64,000 nt of DNA, from contig NZ_JAQSDY010000012.1 in assembly GCF_029946145.1 (NCBI RefSeq), positions 62,001 through 126,000 on the forward strand, written 5' to 3'. Position 1 is the first letter of the stretch. The number at the start of each line of letters is the position of its first letter. Source of the DNA: Brevundimonas sp. Lineage in GTDB: Bacteria; Pseudomonadota; Alphaproteobacteria; Caulobacterales; Caulobacteraceae. The notes under the pieces are model-generated. The model saw nothing but the letters and a program-made list of their open reading frames with translations. It made no database searches and had not been told where the DNA came from. The translations under genes were made by a program, and so were the position numbers. Positions 1 to 8,310 of the stretch are shown here, piece by piece.

Positions 1-183
1 CTGCTGGACGATCTGATGGCGGTGGATCCGGACGTGGCTCGCCTGAAGGCGGGCCCTAGGGCGACGATGCGGAGACTGGAAGTGCAGGCCGCCCGGGTTG
101 CCGTTCACGCGCTGCCGGGTGTGCTGATCGATGCGCCGAGTCGACGGCCTCGACGACAGGCGGCGGCACACGGCCGGTCGTGA
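1..183 (+). CDS. 3' end of an unidentified gene
   Basis: Frame 1 is open from the window edge to a TGA at 181-183 and gives the last 60 residues of a protein. The tail is rich in Arg, Ala and Asp/Glu and ends in a basic stretch (SRRPRRQAAAHGRS). No motif is recognisable. It converges with the unknown minus-strand gene that ends at 312. The amino-acid mix is compatible with real coding, but the product cannot be named from the fragment. Confidence 0.4.
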   Translation: MLDDLMAVDPDVARLKAGPRATMRRLEVQAARVAVHALPGVLIDAPSRRPRRQAAAHGRS

Positions 184-311
184 CTCTTTACGAGCATGCG
201 AAGGGCGGATCCTGTGCCTTGTAGGATCATGGATCGGGCGACGTCGTTTTCGTGCCTCCACCTAGGGGTGACTTGAGGCAGACGGTGACCCGGACAGATG
301 GCTCGGCGGCG

Positions 312-1382
312 CTATTCGTAGGGCAACTCGCCCATAAGCTTGATCATCGCGTCCTCTTCGAGTCGGTCGAATGGAATCTCGACGTACTGGGTCGGGTGGC
401 GAGGGAGAGCTGGACCGTCTCCGGCCACGTTCTTCGTGTAACCGCTGACATGCTCACCGTTATCCTTCAGGTACGGCAGTACAACGATGCGGCCATGATT
501 TTTTGAAATGATCTTTCCGGCTTCCCAGATGGTGTCGCCGTCACCGCTCGCCTTTGATGAGCCGAGCGCCTTCACGACCCATCCAACTTGACCCTCTGGC
601 TCATACCAGAAGACGAAGCTGCCAATCACAAGCGCGCGTTTGCCCGCAGCAAGCGCTTCATCCAGCAGCCGCTTTACGCTCGCTAGCTTCAAAAGCTCGT
701 TCGCGCGGGGAAGAAGGATGCGGCGAATTTCGGCTTTGGTCGTGGACCAGTTAAGGCGAGGGCCGAAGCCAAAGCCCTCTGAGATTTCCGCCCGCGCCGC
801 GACACCCGCGTCGTGCGCGCTGTTTCTTCGCCAAGGCTGTCCCCAGACCACGCCATCCTTGGAAAGAACGACGGCCCTGGTACCGAGCATCCCGACCATC
901 ATAGTACGGAGGTAGGGCATCTCCCGTGTCTTGGTAATGATCTCCTCTCGGTAGGCCTCCGACCTCGGATCGATCACCAGCGCTTCAATCGACACGTGGG
1001 GCGTTGTGGCGTGACGCTTGATCGCCTCGCTACGCATCATGTCTTCCTCTTCGTCGAGGCGTTTGCGCGACACGACGGCTTTGGAAATTTTCAACGACTG
1101 CGAGGATGCCCCGCTCTCGTTCAGCCGCTCTGGATCAAGGTTGATCCCGAGGGCGCGGCGCGCTTCTTGAGCGGCCGCTTCAGCTGCGGCCCGGTCCCGC
1201 CCGAACATCATGGGCCGACCAAAAGGACCGGTGCCGCTCTCGAAGAGGGTGACCCACTTGGGATCGCTGTTCGGCGGGCAGACAAGCCGTCTGAGAATCC
1301 AGACGCCAGAACGCGGATCGAACCTCGCGCGCACATCATAGGCACCCGTCAAATTCGGCAGAACCCCTCCAGTGTCGATCAC
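312..1382 (-). CDS. Unknown protein, head-to-head with Gabija
   Basis: A 356-residue soluble protein with no signal peptide or membrane segment and no family I recognise. The start is GTG at 1382, preceded by a strong GAGGAGAAGG ribosome site. The N-terminal 60 residues read like a small beta-rich domain (VWILRRLV, KWVTLFESG). An Ala/Arg-rich helical stretch sits near residues 65-80, a charged linker near 105-125, and a second mixed domain follows. The gene diverges from the Gabija nuclease gene across about 165 bp, so the two may share a promoter region. That placement suggests an accessory or regulatory role in the defence locus, which is inference from position only. Confidence 0.75.
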   Translation of the reverse strand: MIDTGGVLPNLTGAYDVRARFDPRSGVWILRRLVCPPNSDPKWVTLFESGTGPFGRPMMFGRDRAAAEAAAQEARRALGINLDPERLNESGASSQSLKISKAVVSRKRLDEEEDMMRSEAIKRHATTPHVSIEALVIDPRSEAYREEIITKTREMPYLRTMMVGMLGTRAVVLSKDGVVWGQPWRRNSAHDAGVAARAEISEGFGFGPRLNWSTTKAEIRRILLPRANELLKLASVKRLLDEALAAGKRALVIGSFVFWYEPEGQVGWVVKALGSSKASGDGDTIWEAGKIISKNHGRIVVLPYLKDNGEHVSGYTKNVAGDGPALPRHPTQYVEIPFDRLEEDAMIKLMGELPYE

Positions 1383-1547
1383 AAGCCTTCTCCTCGAATG
1401 TCGATGCTACTCCCCACACTTCGAGGGGGCAGAGGCGTGCTTCAAGCCAGCAAACACTAATGCCACCAGGGTTTGTGGACGAGGGTCCCGCCAGCCTTCG
1501 CCCGAGCTTCGCCTTATGGTAGTTTGGCAGGCAAAATCGGGGGCGAC

Positions 1548-3146
1548 GTGTTTATCCAACGGGCGATCATCAGGAACTACCGCTGCCTAAAGCAGGCAAA
1601 TGTCACCTTGAACGAGCGGCTGAATGTCATCGTTGGGAACAACGAATGCGGCAAGTCAACGATGCTCGAAGCGATCAACCTCGCTTTGACCGGGCAGCTC
1701 AACGGACGCCCACTTCAGATCGAGCTTCATCCGTATCTATTCAACCTCGACCTCGTGCAGGCGTACATAGAAAAGTTGCAGACTGGCGAGACGCCAGAAC
1801 CGCCCTCCATCCTGATCGAACTTTACCTCGCGGACGATCCCGCACTCGCCAAGCTCAAAGGCGATAACAACACGCTCAGACTCGATCTGCCCGGCGTATC
1901 ACTTTCGATCGAGCTCAACCCGGCTCACGCTGAGGATTTCGCCCAGTACGTTTCGGACCCCTCCGAAATTCGGACGATGCCGATTGAGTATTACTGGATC
2001 AAATGGCGCGACTTCGCCGAAAATGACATTCAGAACGCGCGCGGAATCCCGCTTCACTCCAGCCTGATCGACGCGAGCACGATCAAGAATAACGCAGCCG
2101 CCAGCCGCTACGTCATCGATATCGTGAAGGAGAGCCTGAGCTCGAAAGAGAAAGTCGATCTCGCCCTGACCTACCGGCTGATGAAGGACAGGTTCCTCGA
2201 GGAGCCTAAGGTCAAAACCATCAACGATGCGCTCGCGGCCAAAAAAGGAAAGATCAGCGACAAGGCGATTTCCGTTTCGCTCGACACCTCCGCCCGAGCG
2301 AACTGGGAAGCGGGGATCATGCCCCATCTCGACGATATTCCTCTGCCGCTTGTCGGGAAGGGCGAGCAGAGCGCCGTCAAGATCAAGCTGGCGATGGAGA
2401 CCTCGGCGAAGTCACACATCATTCTCATCGAAGAGGCGGAGAACCATCTCTCCTATACCAGCCTTAACGAGCTGATTGGCCACATCGCCGCCAACGCAGG
2501 CACACGCCAGATCTTCATCACGACGCACAGCAGCTTCGTTCTCAACAAGCTGGGCGTTGAGTCGGTCCTGCTCTTCCAGCGAGGCGAGAGCATGCGGCTG
2601 ACCGACCTCAAGGACACGACGACTCAGGACTATTTCATGAAGCTGCCGGGCCACGACACCCTGCGGCTAATACTCGCCAAGCGATCGATCCTCGTGGAAG
2701 GTCCCTCGGACGAGCTCATCGTCCAGCGCGCCTACCAGATGAAGCATGGCAAGATGCCGCTAGAGGACAGCGTCGATGTCATCTCGGTCAACTCGCTCGC
2801 GTTCAAACGCTTCCTTGAGATTGCCGTTTCGATGAAAAAGACCGTCGATGTCGTCACAGATAATGATGCCGACGTGGCCGCGCTCAAGAAGAAGTATGCC
2901 GACTATCTCACGTCCGACGTGGTGACAATTCAGTACGACGGCGACGAGACGGCGCGCACTCTTGAGCCGCAACTGATGAAGAAGAATGGGCTCGCGACGA
3001 TCAGCGAGGTGCTTGGAAAGACCTTCGCCGACGAGGCGACCGCGATCGACCACATGATCGCCCACAAGGCCGATACAGCTCTCAGATTCTTCGAAACGAG
3101 CGTTCCTTGGTCACCGCCGGATTATATCGACCGTGCTATCCGCTAG
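1548..3146 (+). CDS. gajA: Gabija GajA-like OLD-family ATPase/TOPRIM nuclease
   Basis: This encodes a 532-residue OLD-family ATP-dependent endonuclease, the nuclease subunit of Gabija anti-phage systems. Walker A (GNNECGKST) lies near residue 30, Walker B is in HIILIEEAENHL, and the H-loop is FITTHSS. The C-terminal TOPRIM domain has its catalytic Glu at about 384 (LVEGPSDE) and the acidic cluster DNDAD at 438-442. I chose GTG 1548, after a GGGGG run, because OLD homology begins at FIQRAIIRNYRCLK; an ATG at 1473 would add 25 unlikely residues. The length is close to the canonical subunit of roughly 580. The downstream helicase gene overlaps by 14 bp. In known Gabija the GajA ATPase domain senses nucleotide depletion and licenses DNA nicking; that role is transferred from the family. 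Confidence 0.85.
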   Translation: MFIQRAIIRNYRCLKQANVTLNERLNVIVGNNECGKSTMLEAINLALTGQLNGRPLQIELHPYLFNLDLVQAYIEKLQTGETPEPPSILIELYLADDPALAKLKGDNNTLRLDLPGVSLSIELNPAHAEDFAQYVSDPSEIRTMPIEYYWIKWRDFAENDIQNARGIPLHSSLIDASTIKNNAAASRYVIDIVKESLSSKEKVDLALTYRLMKDRFLEEPKVKTINDALAAKKGKISDKAISVSLDTSARANWEAGIMPHLDDIPLPLVGKGEQSAVKIKLAMETSAKSHIILIEEAENHLSYTSLNELIGHIAANAGTRQIFITTHSSFVLNKLGVESVLLFQRGESMRLTDLKDTTTQDYFMKLPGHDTLRLILAKRSILVEGPSDELIVQRAYQMKHGKMPLEDSVDVISVNSLAFKRFLEIAVSMKKTVDVVTDNDADVAALKKKYADYLTSDVVTIQYDGDETARTLEPQLMKKNGLATISEVLGKTFADEATAIDHMIAHKADTALRFFETSVPWSPPDYIDRAIR

Positions 3147-4209
3147 CCGCATCGTCATATCTGCTGCGGGCGGTGGAAAGACGACGCGCGTAGTCGACCA
3201 GGCGTTGGCGCACGATCAGGGCGCAACGGCCCTGATCACCTATACCCGCAACAACGTCCGCGAAATTCAGCTCAAGGCCTATGAGCGCTCGCCAGTCATT
3301 CCTTCCCACGTCGAGGTGATCTCCTGGTACTCGTTTCTGCTCAGGGAGCTCGCGCGCCCCTACCGCTCAAAGATGCACCCGCACCGGATCGACGGTATCC
3401 ACTGGGTCGAGGGAAAGTCCGTTCCCTACATCCCGGCATCGAAAACCGGCGCTCATTATTTTCTCGATGGAAGCCGGATTTATTCCGACAAGATCGCAAA
3501 GTTCGTCTGCGAATGTGACCGCCGCTCGGGCGGCGCTATCATGCGTCGCCTCAAGCAGCGCTTTAGCCACATCATCATCGACGAAATCCAAGATATGGCG
3601 GGGTACGACCTCGACCTCCTGGAACTGATCCTAAAATCCGGCACCCCGGTGACGTTCGTCGGCGACCACCGCCAGGCGACGTTCGCAACGAACAATGCCG
3701 CGAAGAACAAGGCATTCGTCGGGCCAGCCATCATCAAAAAATTCGAGCAGTGGAAGACGGCTGGTCTCACCTCCATCGAGTACGAGTGCCACACCCACCG
3801 TTGCAATCAGGCCATCGCCGATCTAGGCGACAGCTTCTTCCCGAACGAACCTAAGACTGTCTCGAAGAACAATACGGTCACTGGTCACGACGGCATTTTT
3901 CTCGTCGCGAGTACGGATGTCGCTGAGTATGTCGGTCGCTATTCACCTCAGGTTCTTCGCTACTCCGCAAAGACGAAATGCGATCTCTATGAGGCGATGA
4001 ATTTCGGGGAGTCCAAGGGACTGACGTTCGCGCGCACCTTGGTTTATCCGCATGGGCTGGCAGGCAAATGGCTGGCTACCGGCAAGATCAGCCACGTCGA
4101 AAAGTCAGCGACCAAAATGTACGTTGCGGCGACCCGCGCTCGTTACAGTGTTGCGTTTGTGTTCGACGGGACGACCTGCGGGATTCCCGCTACACGTTGG
4201 CAACGCTAG
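3133..4209 (+). CDS. gajB: Gabija GajB-like UvrD-type helicase, compact form
   Basis: A 358-residue superfamily 1 helicase. All core motifs are visible in order: motif I AAGGGKTT (residues 11-18), Ia TYTRNN, II DEIQD (starting about 150), III FVGDHRQ, IV HRCNQAI, V GESKGLTFARTLVYP and VI YVAATRAR. The protein stops soon after motif VI. It is shorter than the roughly 490-residue reference GajB and lacks the large 1B/2B insertions of UvrD. The start is GTG 3133, inside the end of gajA, so translation is probably coupled. Because every motif is intact I read it as a compact GajB rather than a truncated one. A generic UvrD partner of an OLD nuclease outside Gabija is the alternative. Confidence 0.75.
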   Translation: MLSASRIVISAAGGGKTTRVVDQALAHDQGATALITYTRNNVREIQLKAYERSPVIPSHVEVISWYSFLLRELARPYRSKMHPHRIDGIHWVEGKSVPYIPASKTGAHYFLDGSRIYSDKIAKFVCECDRRSGGAIMRRLKQRFSHIIIDEIQDMAGYDLDLLELILKSGTPVTFVGDHRQATFATNNAAKNKAFVGPAIIKKFEQWKTAGLTSIEYECHTHRCNQAIADLGDSFFPNEPKTVSKNNTVTGHDGIFLVASTDVAEYVGRYSPQVLRYSAKTKCDLYEAMNFGESKGLTFARTLVYPHGLAGKWLATGKISHVEKSATKMYVAATRARYSVAFVFDGTTCGIPATRWQR

Positions 4210-4523
4210 CGGCGCGCGCGGCGGTCATTGGGCCAGATGGGTACCCGAACATCAAAGGCGTGGCCGGACACCTGTCCATCGATGACGAGCGCGATGACAG
4301 CTATACGGCCGTCACGCTCACCGCCCTGTACGGTGCGACGCACATCGAAACGGTGCGCGGCCTGTGCGCCTGCCTAGATTTTGGCTTGGCCATCATCGGC
4401 CTTATCGCGCTCGCCCACCCCGAGTCCAGCGACTGCCTGGTCAAAGACCTTCAGGTGTTAACAGACGTAAAGAACGAGGCGACTGACAGGTATCAACGGC
4501 CCGATCGCGCTCCTGAGGAATAG
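4197..4523 (+). CDS. Possible third gene after Gabija, unknown
   Basis: An open frame overlaps the last 13 bases of the helicase gene and encodes about 108 residues from a TTG at 4197. Third codon positions are strongly G/C and the protein is not Arg-rich, unlike shadow frames here. It contains a Cys-rich hydrophobic segment (VRGLCACLDFGLAIIGLIAL) that could be one membrane-associated helix. There is no clear ribosome site and no family I recognise. It may be the 3' remnant of another gene fused behind gajB by a deletion. Confidence 0.35.
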   Translation: MATLAARAAVIGPDGYPNIKGVAGHLSIDDERDDSYTAVTLTALYGATHIETVRGLCACLDFGLAIIGLIALAHPESSDCLVKDLQVLTDVKNEATDRYQRPDRAPEE

Positions 4524-4586
4524 GCATTTCGGCGGAGAAATAGTTCCGGAATAGATACGCATGAGCGTCGATTGGTGGAGCCATAG

Positions 4587-5564
4587 TCACCCGTTCGTCG
4601 AATCTTCCCCGCCCTTCGCGTCCGACCGATATTCCTCCGCCAAGCTGCGGATCATTGTCCTGTGTTCCTCCTTACCGAAGTGCTCGCGTATGAAGCCCTC
4701 CTGGGAGCGGTCGGTCGCGCCAACGAAAATCGAAGCATGCCGGACGACGGCGCTGTTGTTGCGCCGAGCAAGTTCGGCAACGGGGATCGCGCGGATCGCG
4801 TCGGCGGTGCTCTGCCGGGTGACCGCCACGAATAGCTTTCGGGGCGCGATCGGAATCGTCATGTACCCCTGCGGCGACAGGATGCCGGCCTGTGACTGCT
4901 GAAACGCGGCATCCGAGATGAGCAGCTCGTCCCCAGCCAAGATGTCGACGACGAACCACCGCATATTGTTCAGCTTGTGCCCAAGCTTCGGGTCGTCGCT
5001 CATCCGGCGCAACAGGTCCATCGCCGCGCCCTCCGCGAAGTCGGGTCCAAGGGCCGCGATCGCGTCCTCCAGCCTCTCGGGGTCTCCTTCTTTGCGAATT
5101 TCCTGGTATCGCGCGTTGAGTGGCTCATCCCGGGCCTTGAGCACCAAGCCCATCGCCTCCTTGAAGTAGCTCAGGCCGGCGGGCGTTCGAAACCACTGGG
5201 ACATGATGAAGCGGCTCCAGGAGCTGCGCTCTTTCTGGGGCATTTTGCTAGCCTGGCCCGCCAGCAGCATTTGCTGCGCGTCGGCTGCGAGTGAGTCGAG
5301 CGGCGACATGAAATGCTGCTCGACCTGCTGGGCCTTCTCGGGCGGCAAGCCAGGAGTGGCGTACAGATATTCCTCGTAGCCGATCTCCGCTGGGGACACC
5401 GACTTGACCGCGATTTTGCCGGGGGCGGGCTGCATGAAGCGCCACAGCTTTCCGTCGTTCGTCGTCCATTGGCCGAGAAGGAATTGGGGGATGAAGTGGT
5501 GCTTCCGCGGCGGGTTGGGCTTCTTCCCGGTCGCACTGGAGGACGTCTGGTCTTCCAAGCTCAT
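4587..5564 (-). CDS. DUF4238 domain protein
   Basis: A 325-residue protein with the DUF4238 signature near its N-terminus: KHHFIPQFLLGQW, then KLWRF. No membrane segment or signal peptide is visible. The family is scattered in bacterial accessory regions and has no established biochemical role that I can cite. The gene converges on the Gabija operon and sits between it and the AbiE operon, so a defence-related role is possible but unproven. The ATG at 5564 leaves about 20 Ser/Pro/Lys-rich residues before the domain. Confidence 0.8.
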   Translation of the reverse strand: MSLEDQTSSSATGKKPNPPRKHHFIPQFLLGQWTTNDGKLWRFMQPAPGKIAVKSVSPAEIGYEEYLYATPGLPPEKAQQVEQHFMSPLDSLAADAQQMLLAGQASKMPQKERSSWSRFIMSQWFRTPAGLSYFKEAMGLVLKARDEPLNARYQEIRKEGDPERLEDAIAALGPDFAEGAAMDLLRRMSDDPKLGHKLNNMRWFVVDILAGDELLISDAAFQQSQAGILSPQGYMTIPIAPRKLFVAVTRQSTADAIRAIPVAELARRNNSAVVRHASIFVGATDRSQEGFIREHFGKEEHRTMIRSLAEEYRSDAKGGEDSTNG

Positions 5565-5789
5565 GCCACTTCTCCCGAACAGCGGTCAGTCGAAGCCGTG
5601 CTCGCGGATCCCGCCATAGTCCCTTGGTCGACGAGCAGGCTCTCCGAGACGGGAAGGCCCGCGAGTAGCGAATGGCGAGTGGGAGACGACTGGGCCACTG
5701 GCGCGGGTCCCGTTGAGACGGCGGAATGACGATCATGGACGTCGAGTCGGCCTTTGGCGACGCGCCGTGTGTCGCGCCTCTTGGCCCTA
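5565..5789. other. Intergenic, upstream of DUF4238 gene
   Basis: About 225 bp lie between the DUF4238 start and the stop of the interrupted membrane gene. It must hold the DUF4238 promoter; I see no strong hairpin or repeat. Confidence 0.4.
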
Positions 5790-6479
5790 TCAGCCAGCGA
5801 CGGCGGCAGGCAGCTGCGGAGCGGCGATCACCAGTGCGGCTATCGGCAGCCGCCCCGAGATCGGGCGGCGCGTCTGAATCTCGGCGTGAACCGATCTCAG
5901 CTCGAGCGCGAAGGGTTTGTGCAGGTCGGGCGCGCGAGCGCTCGGCAGGGGAAGGGTCGTCGGAACGAAGTCGATCAGCACCGAGTCCGAGCGCCGCGGC
6001 GCCAGCGGCAGGGCCAGGAACCCGCCCGCCTCGACGGGAACCAACCGCAAGCGCCGTTGGCCCTGCCGGTCGTCCTGAATCAGCGTCAGGACGGCCTGCT
6101 CGAAGTCGATCAGGCACGACGCCGTCGCCCGTTCAACACTGCGGTGGAGGGTCAGCCTGATCCGGAATTGGTCGAGCGTCGAAACGCCGAACTCCGCCGA
6201 CGCCGCCGCCGTGAGAATGGAAACGCGGGGTCGTTCCCGGAGCCACCGCAGGATCGACTAGATCGGTCTCGCCGTCCACGGACCCGGGACGCGCGCCCGA
6301 ACGCGGTGGAGGGCCTGAACGCCCAGCGCCACCGCCGCCAAGAGGACGGACAGGGCGACGATCGCCGAGGCCCAGGGTCGAGGAACCGGCGGGAGAAGGT
6401 CGGGGAGGAGTTTGTCTATGGCGAACCAGGCCGCCGCAGTGAGCGAGGGGAGCCAGGCGACCACTCCCCGCCGCTTCAT
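5790..6479 (-). pseudogene. AbiE-coupled membrane protein with in-frame amber codon
   Basis: The frame opens with ATG at 6479, overlapping the stop of the AbiEii gene by 4 bp (ATGA). It encodes 73 residues with a hydrophobic segment around 37-57, then meets TAG at 6258-6260. The same frame stays open for a further 156 codons to a stop at 5790. That second part reads like protein (SILRWLRERP, LTLHRSVERA, EQAVLTLIQDD) and has no ATG or GTG start; its first possible start is a TTG at 6050. The simplest reading is one 229-codon gene for a membrane-anchored protein broken by a nonsense mutation. Readthrough, or a genuine 73-residue membrane protein, are the alternatives. No family is recognised. 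Confidence 0.55.
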
Positions 6480-7393
6480 GACGGCCAGACGGCGCGCAGG
6501 CCTTCCACCAGGCGGTCACGCCGGTCGGGCGCGAGCTGATCCAGGTTTCGCTGCTTCCAGCGCACGGCCGGCAGGTCGGCGATGCCGGGCAGGCCGATGA
6601 GATCCCAATCCGGCTCGCCGCTTTTGAAGCCGATCAGGAATTCCCGGTGCGCGATCGGCATCGCATCGACGATGATCGCGATCAGGGCTTCGCGCGCGGC
6701 GAGCAGGCCGTCGAGGCTGACCGGCTCTTGCGTCATGCCGACGAAGCCCCGCCGAAACTCCTCGGCGATGTCCTTTCGGCGCGGGCGCAGCACTTCGGCC
6801 ATCGGGCGAGGGTGGCTGATCAGATAGGCGATGAACGCCTGGCGCATTAGATCGTCCACGCCTTCATTGGCCAGCAGGTCGCGCACGTCGAACAGGTCGC
6901 GCGGATGCTGGCGATCCAGGGCGGCGGCGATCTTGCCCGCATAGAGGTCGGGGTGGGACACCATCCGGGCTTCGGCGAAGCCGAACCGGTCTTCCACGGC
7001 CGGCGCGACGCCCCGCAGTTCAGGAGCGAACACCGTGCCGCGCAATACGGGCGTGACCTCGATCTTGATCTGGACTCCGTCGGCGGCGACGAGAAGTTTG
7101 TCGATCGTGCCTTCGGGCCGCGCCTGGCCCGGCGTCACTAGGACACCGGGCAGTCTGGCGGCCATGGCGGCCGCGATCCGCCTCAGTCCGGCGTCGATCG
7201 CGGCCAGGGACTCGGCCCGTTCGCGGACCGGCAGATAGGTCAGATCGATATCGACCGAGAGGCGCGGCAGGTCGCGGACGAACAGATTGATGGCCGTGCC
7301 GCCCTTCAGGGCGAATTCGGTCTCGACCAGCACGAACGGCAGGGTGCGGATCAACAACCGGACCTGGCGTTCGTAGAGATCACCGAACGGCAT
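6476..7393 (-). CDS. abiEii: AbiEii/AbiGii-type nucleotidyltransferase toxin
   Basis: A 305-residue nucleotidyltransferase, the toxin of type IV AbiE abortive-infection systems. The four family motifs are visible: GGTAINL (31-37), DID (48-50, metal-binding Asp pair), KIEVTP (110-115) and YAGKIAAALDRQHPRDLFD (151-169, with Lys154 and Asp166). All catalytic residues are present, so the enzyme looks active. The gene overlaps the antitoxin gene by 14 bp and the downstream membrane gene by 4 bp, which indicates one coupled operon. Family members transfer nucleotides to RNA and halt growth on phage infection; the target here is unknown. Confidence 0.88.
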   Translation of the reverse strand: MPFGDLYERQVRLLIRTLPFVLVETEFALKGGTAINLFVRDLPRLSVDIDLTYLPVRERAESLAAIDAGLRRIAAAMAARLPGVLVTPGQARPEGTIDKLLVAADGVQIKIEVTPVLRGTVFAPELRGVAPAVEDRFGFAEARMVSHPDLYAGKIAAALDRQHPRDLFDVRDLLANEGVDDLMRQAFIAYLISHPRPMAEVLRPRRKDIAEEFRRGFVGMTQEPVSLDGLLAAREALIAIIVDAMPIAHREFLIGFKSGEPDWDLIGLPGIADLPAVRWKQRNLDQLAPDRRDRLVEGLRAVWPS

Positions 7394-8204
7394 TGAAGTC
7401 CTCCGGCACGGTGATGCGGTAGGTCGGATCGAGCCGCCCGCCCTTGGCCAGCATGCGGTTGCCGCTGCCGAGGTCGATCGAGCTCCGGTCCAACCGCTTC
7501 AGCCACCCATGGCCGTGACGGTCGGCGAAGAAGAAGAACAGGCGTTTGACCTTGATACTCCGGCAGTCGTCGAGGAGCAGTTGCAGGCGACGCGGGCTGA
7601 GATTGGCCAGACCCTCCACCAGCGCGTCGACCTGATCGAACGTCTCCCGGTCGGGGAGTTCGTCGAGCAGTTCGAGAAGGGCCCGTTCGGGCGTCGAGAC
7701 GAGCATCGGCCATTTCCAATGCCCTATGGGCATCTCGGCCACGCCGGCCTGGCCCCAGGCGAAGGGATCGGCGGGCCCGGAAGGCTCCCGGCCCCGGAGC
7801 CCGAACCTGGCGGCATGGCCAAACAGCCTGGCCGGGTTGTGATAAAGGAAGGCGACGCCGAGCTTGAGGTCGTTCAGCCAGGTCGGCGGCCGGGTCAGGC
7901 CGTACAGATGAACCTCCTGGACCTCGCGGTTCAGGTAATGGCCGAACCCTTGGAGTTCGAGGGCGGTGCGGCCCCCCACCACCAGCTGGTAGTCCAGCAA
8001 TGTCTGCAGCGACAGCACGACCAGCTGCCAGTCCAGCGTGCCGCGCGGGCGGCGATAGACGCGGCGCGCGGGCTGCTCGAGCCAGCCGGCGGCGACGTAT
8101 TTGGCGCGGAGCGAATTATAGTAGCCGTGCTCGTTGAGCCAGGTGGAGTCCACCACCAGCCCCTCCGGCAACAGCCGCTCCAGCTTGTTTAGCTTTCCTA
8201 GCAT
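7380..8204 (-). CDS. abiEi: AbiEi-type antitoxin and repressor
   Basis: A 274-residue AbiEi-family antitoxin with an N-terminal winged-helix segment (WLNEHGYYNSLRAKYVAAGWLEQPARRVYRRP divided around residue 40) and the family's central GGRTALELQGFGHYL. I chose ATG 8204 over a TTG at 8225: a TTGACA-like -35 box and a weak CATAAG -10 lie 20-40 bp upstream and would give a nearly leaderless transcript. One of two 39-bp operator-like elements also ends exactly at this codon. AbiEi proteins neutralise AbiEii without direct binding and repress their own operon through inverted repeats. The 14-bp overlap with the toxin keeps the two expressed together. Confidence 0.85.
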   Translation of the reverse strand: MLGKLNKLERLLPEGLVVDSTWLNEHGYYNSLRAKYVAAGWLEQPARRVYRRPRGTLDWQLVVLSLQTLLDYQLVVGGRTALELQGFGHYLNREVQEVHLYGLTRPPTWLNDLKLGVAFLYHNPARLFGHAARFGLRGREPSGPADPFAWGQAGVAEMPIGHWKWPMLVSTPERALLELLDELPDRETFDQVDALVEGLANLSPRRLQLLLDDCRSIKVKRLFFFFADRHGHGWLKRLDRSSIDLGSGNRMLAKGGRLDPTYRITVPEDFNAVR

Positions 8205-8242
8205 TTGAGCACTTATGGTGCGCAAAGTGACGAAATGTCAAA
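8204..8242. promoter_or_regulatory. AbiE operator-like element, copy 1
   Basis: A 39-bp element begins TTTGAGCACT and ends GTCAAA, with imperfect dyad symmetry. It overlaps the abiEi start codon by one base. The same element recurs 62 bp upstream, with 29 of 39 positions identical by my hand alignment. AbiEi repressors are known to bind paired inverted repeats at their own promoter. Confidence 0.55.
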
Positions 8243-8265
8243 TATGATCTTTTACAGAGCCGCCG

Positions 8266-8304
8266 TTTGAGCACTGTGAGTGATCAAACTCACGCACTGT
8301 CAAA
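8266..8304. promoter_or_regulatory. AbiE operator-like element, copy 2
   Basis: The second 39-bp element has the same TTTGAGCACT and GTCAAA ends. Its centre holds a perfect 6-bp inverted repeat, GTGAGT gatcaa ACTCAC (8276-8293). The 62-bp offset from copy 1 is close to six helical turns, which would place the two on one DNA face. It lies just past the stop of the XRE/ImmA gene, so a weak terminator function is also possible. Confidence 0.55.
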
Positions 8305-8310
8305 CCAACC

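Noticed and set aside
3133-4209. GajB considered a truncated pseudogene
   Set aside because: Motif VI is present and the protein ends soon after it, as compact SF1 helicases do.
5754-6539. A 261-codon plus-strand frame opposite the interrupted membrane gene
   Set aside because: Extremely Arg/Gln-rich, typical of antisense frames; the minus strand has coupling to abiEii and a membrane helix.
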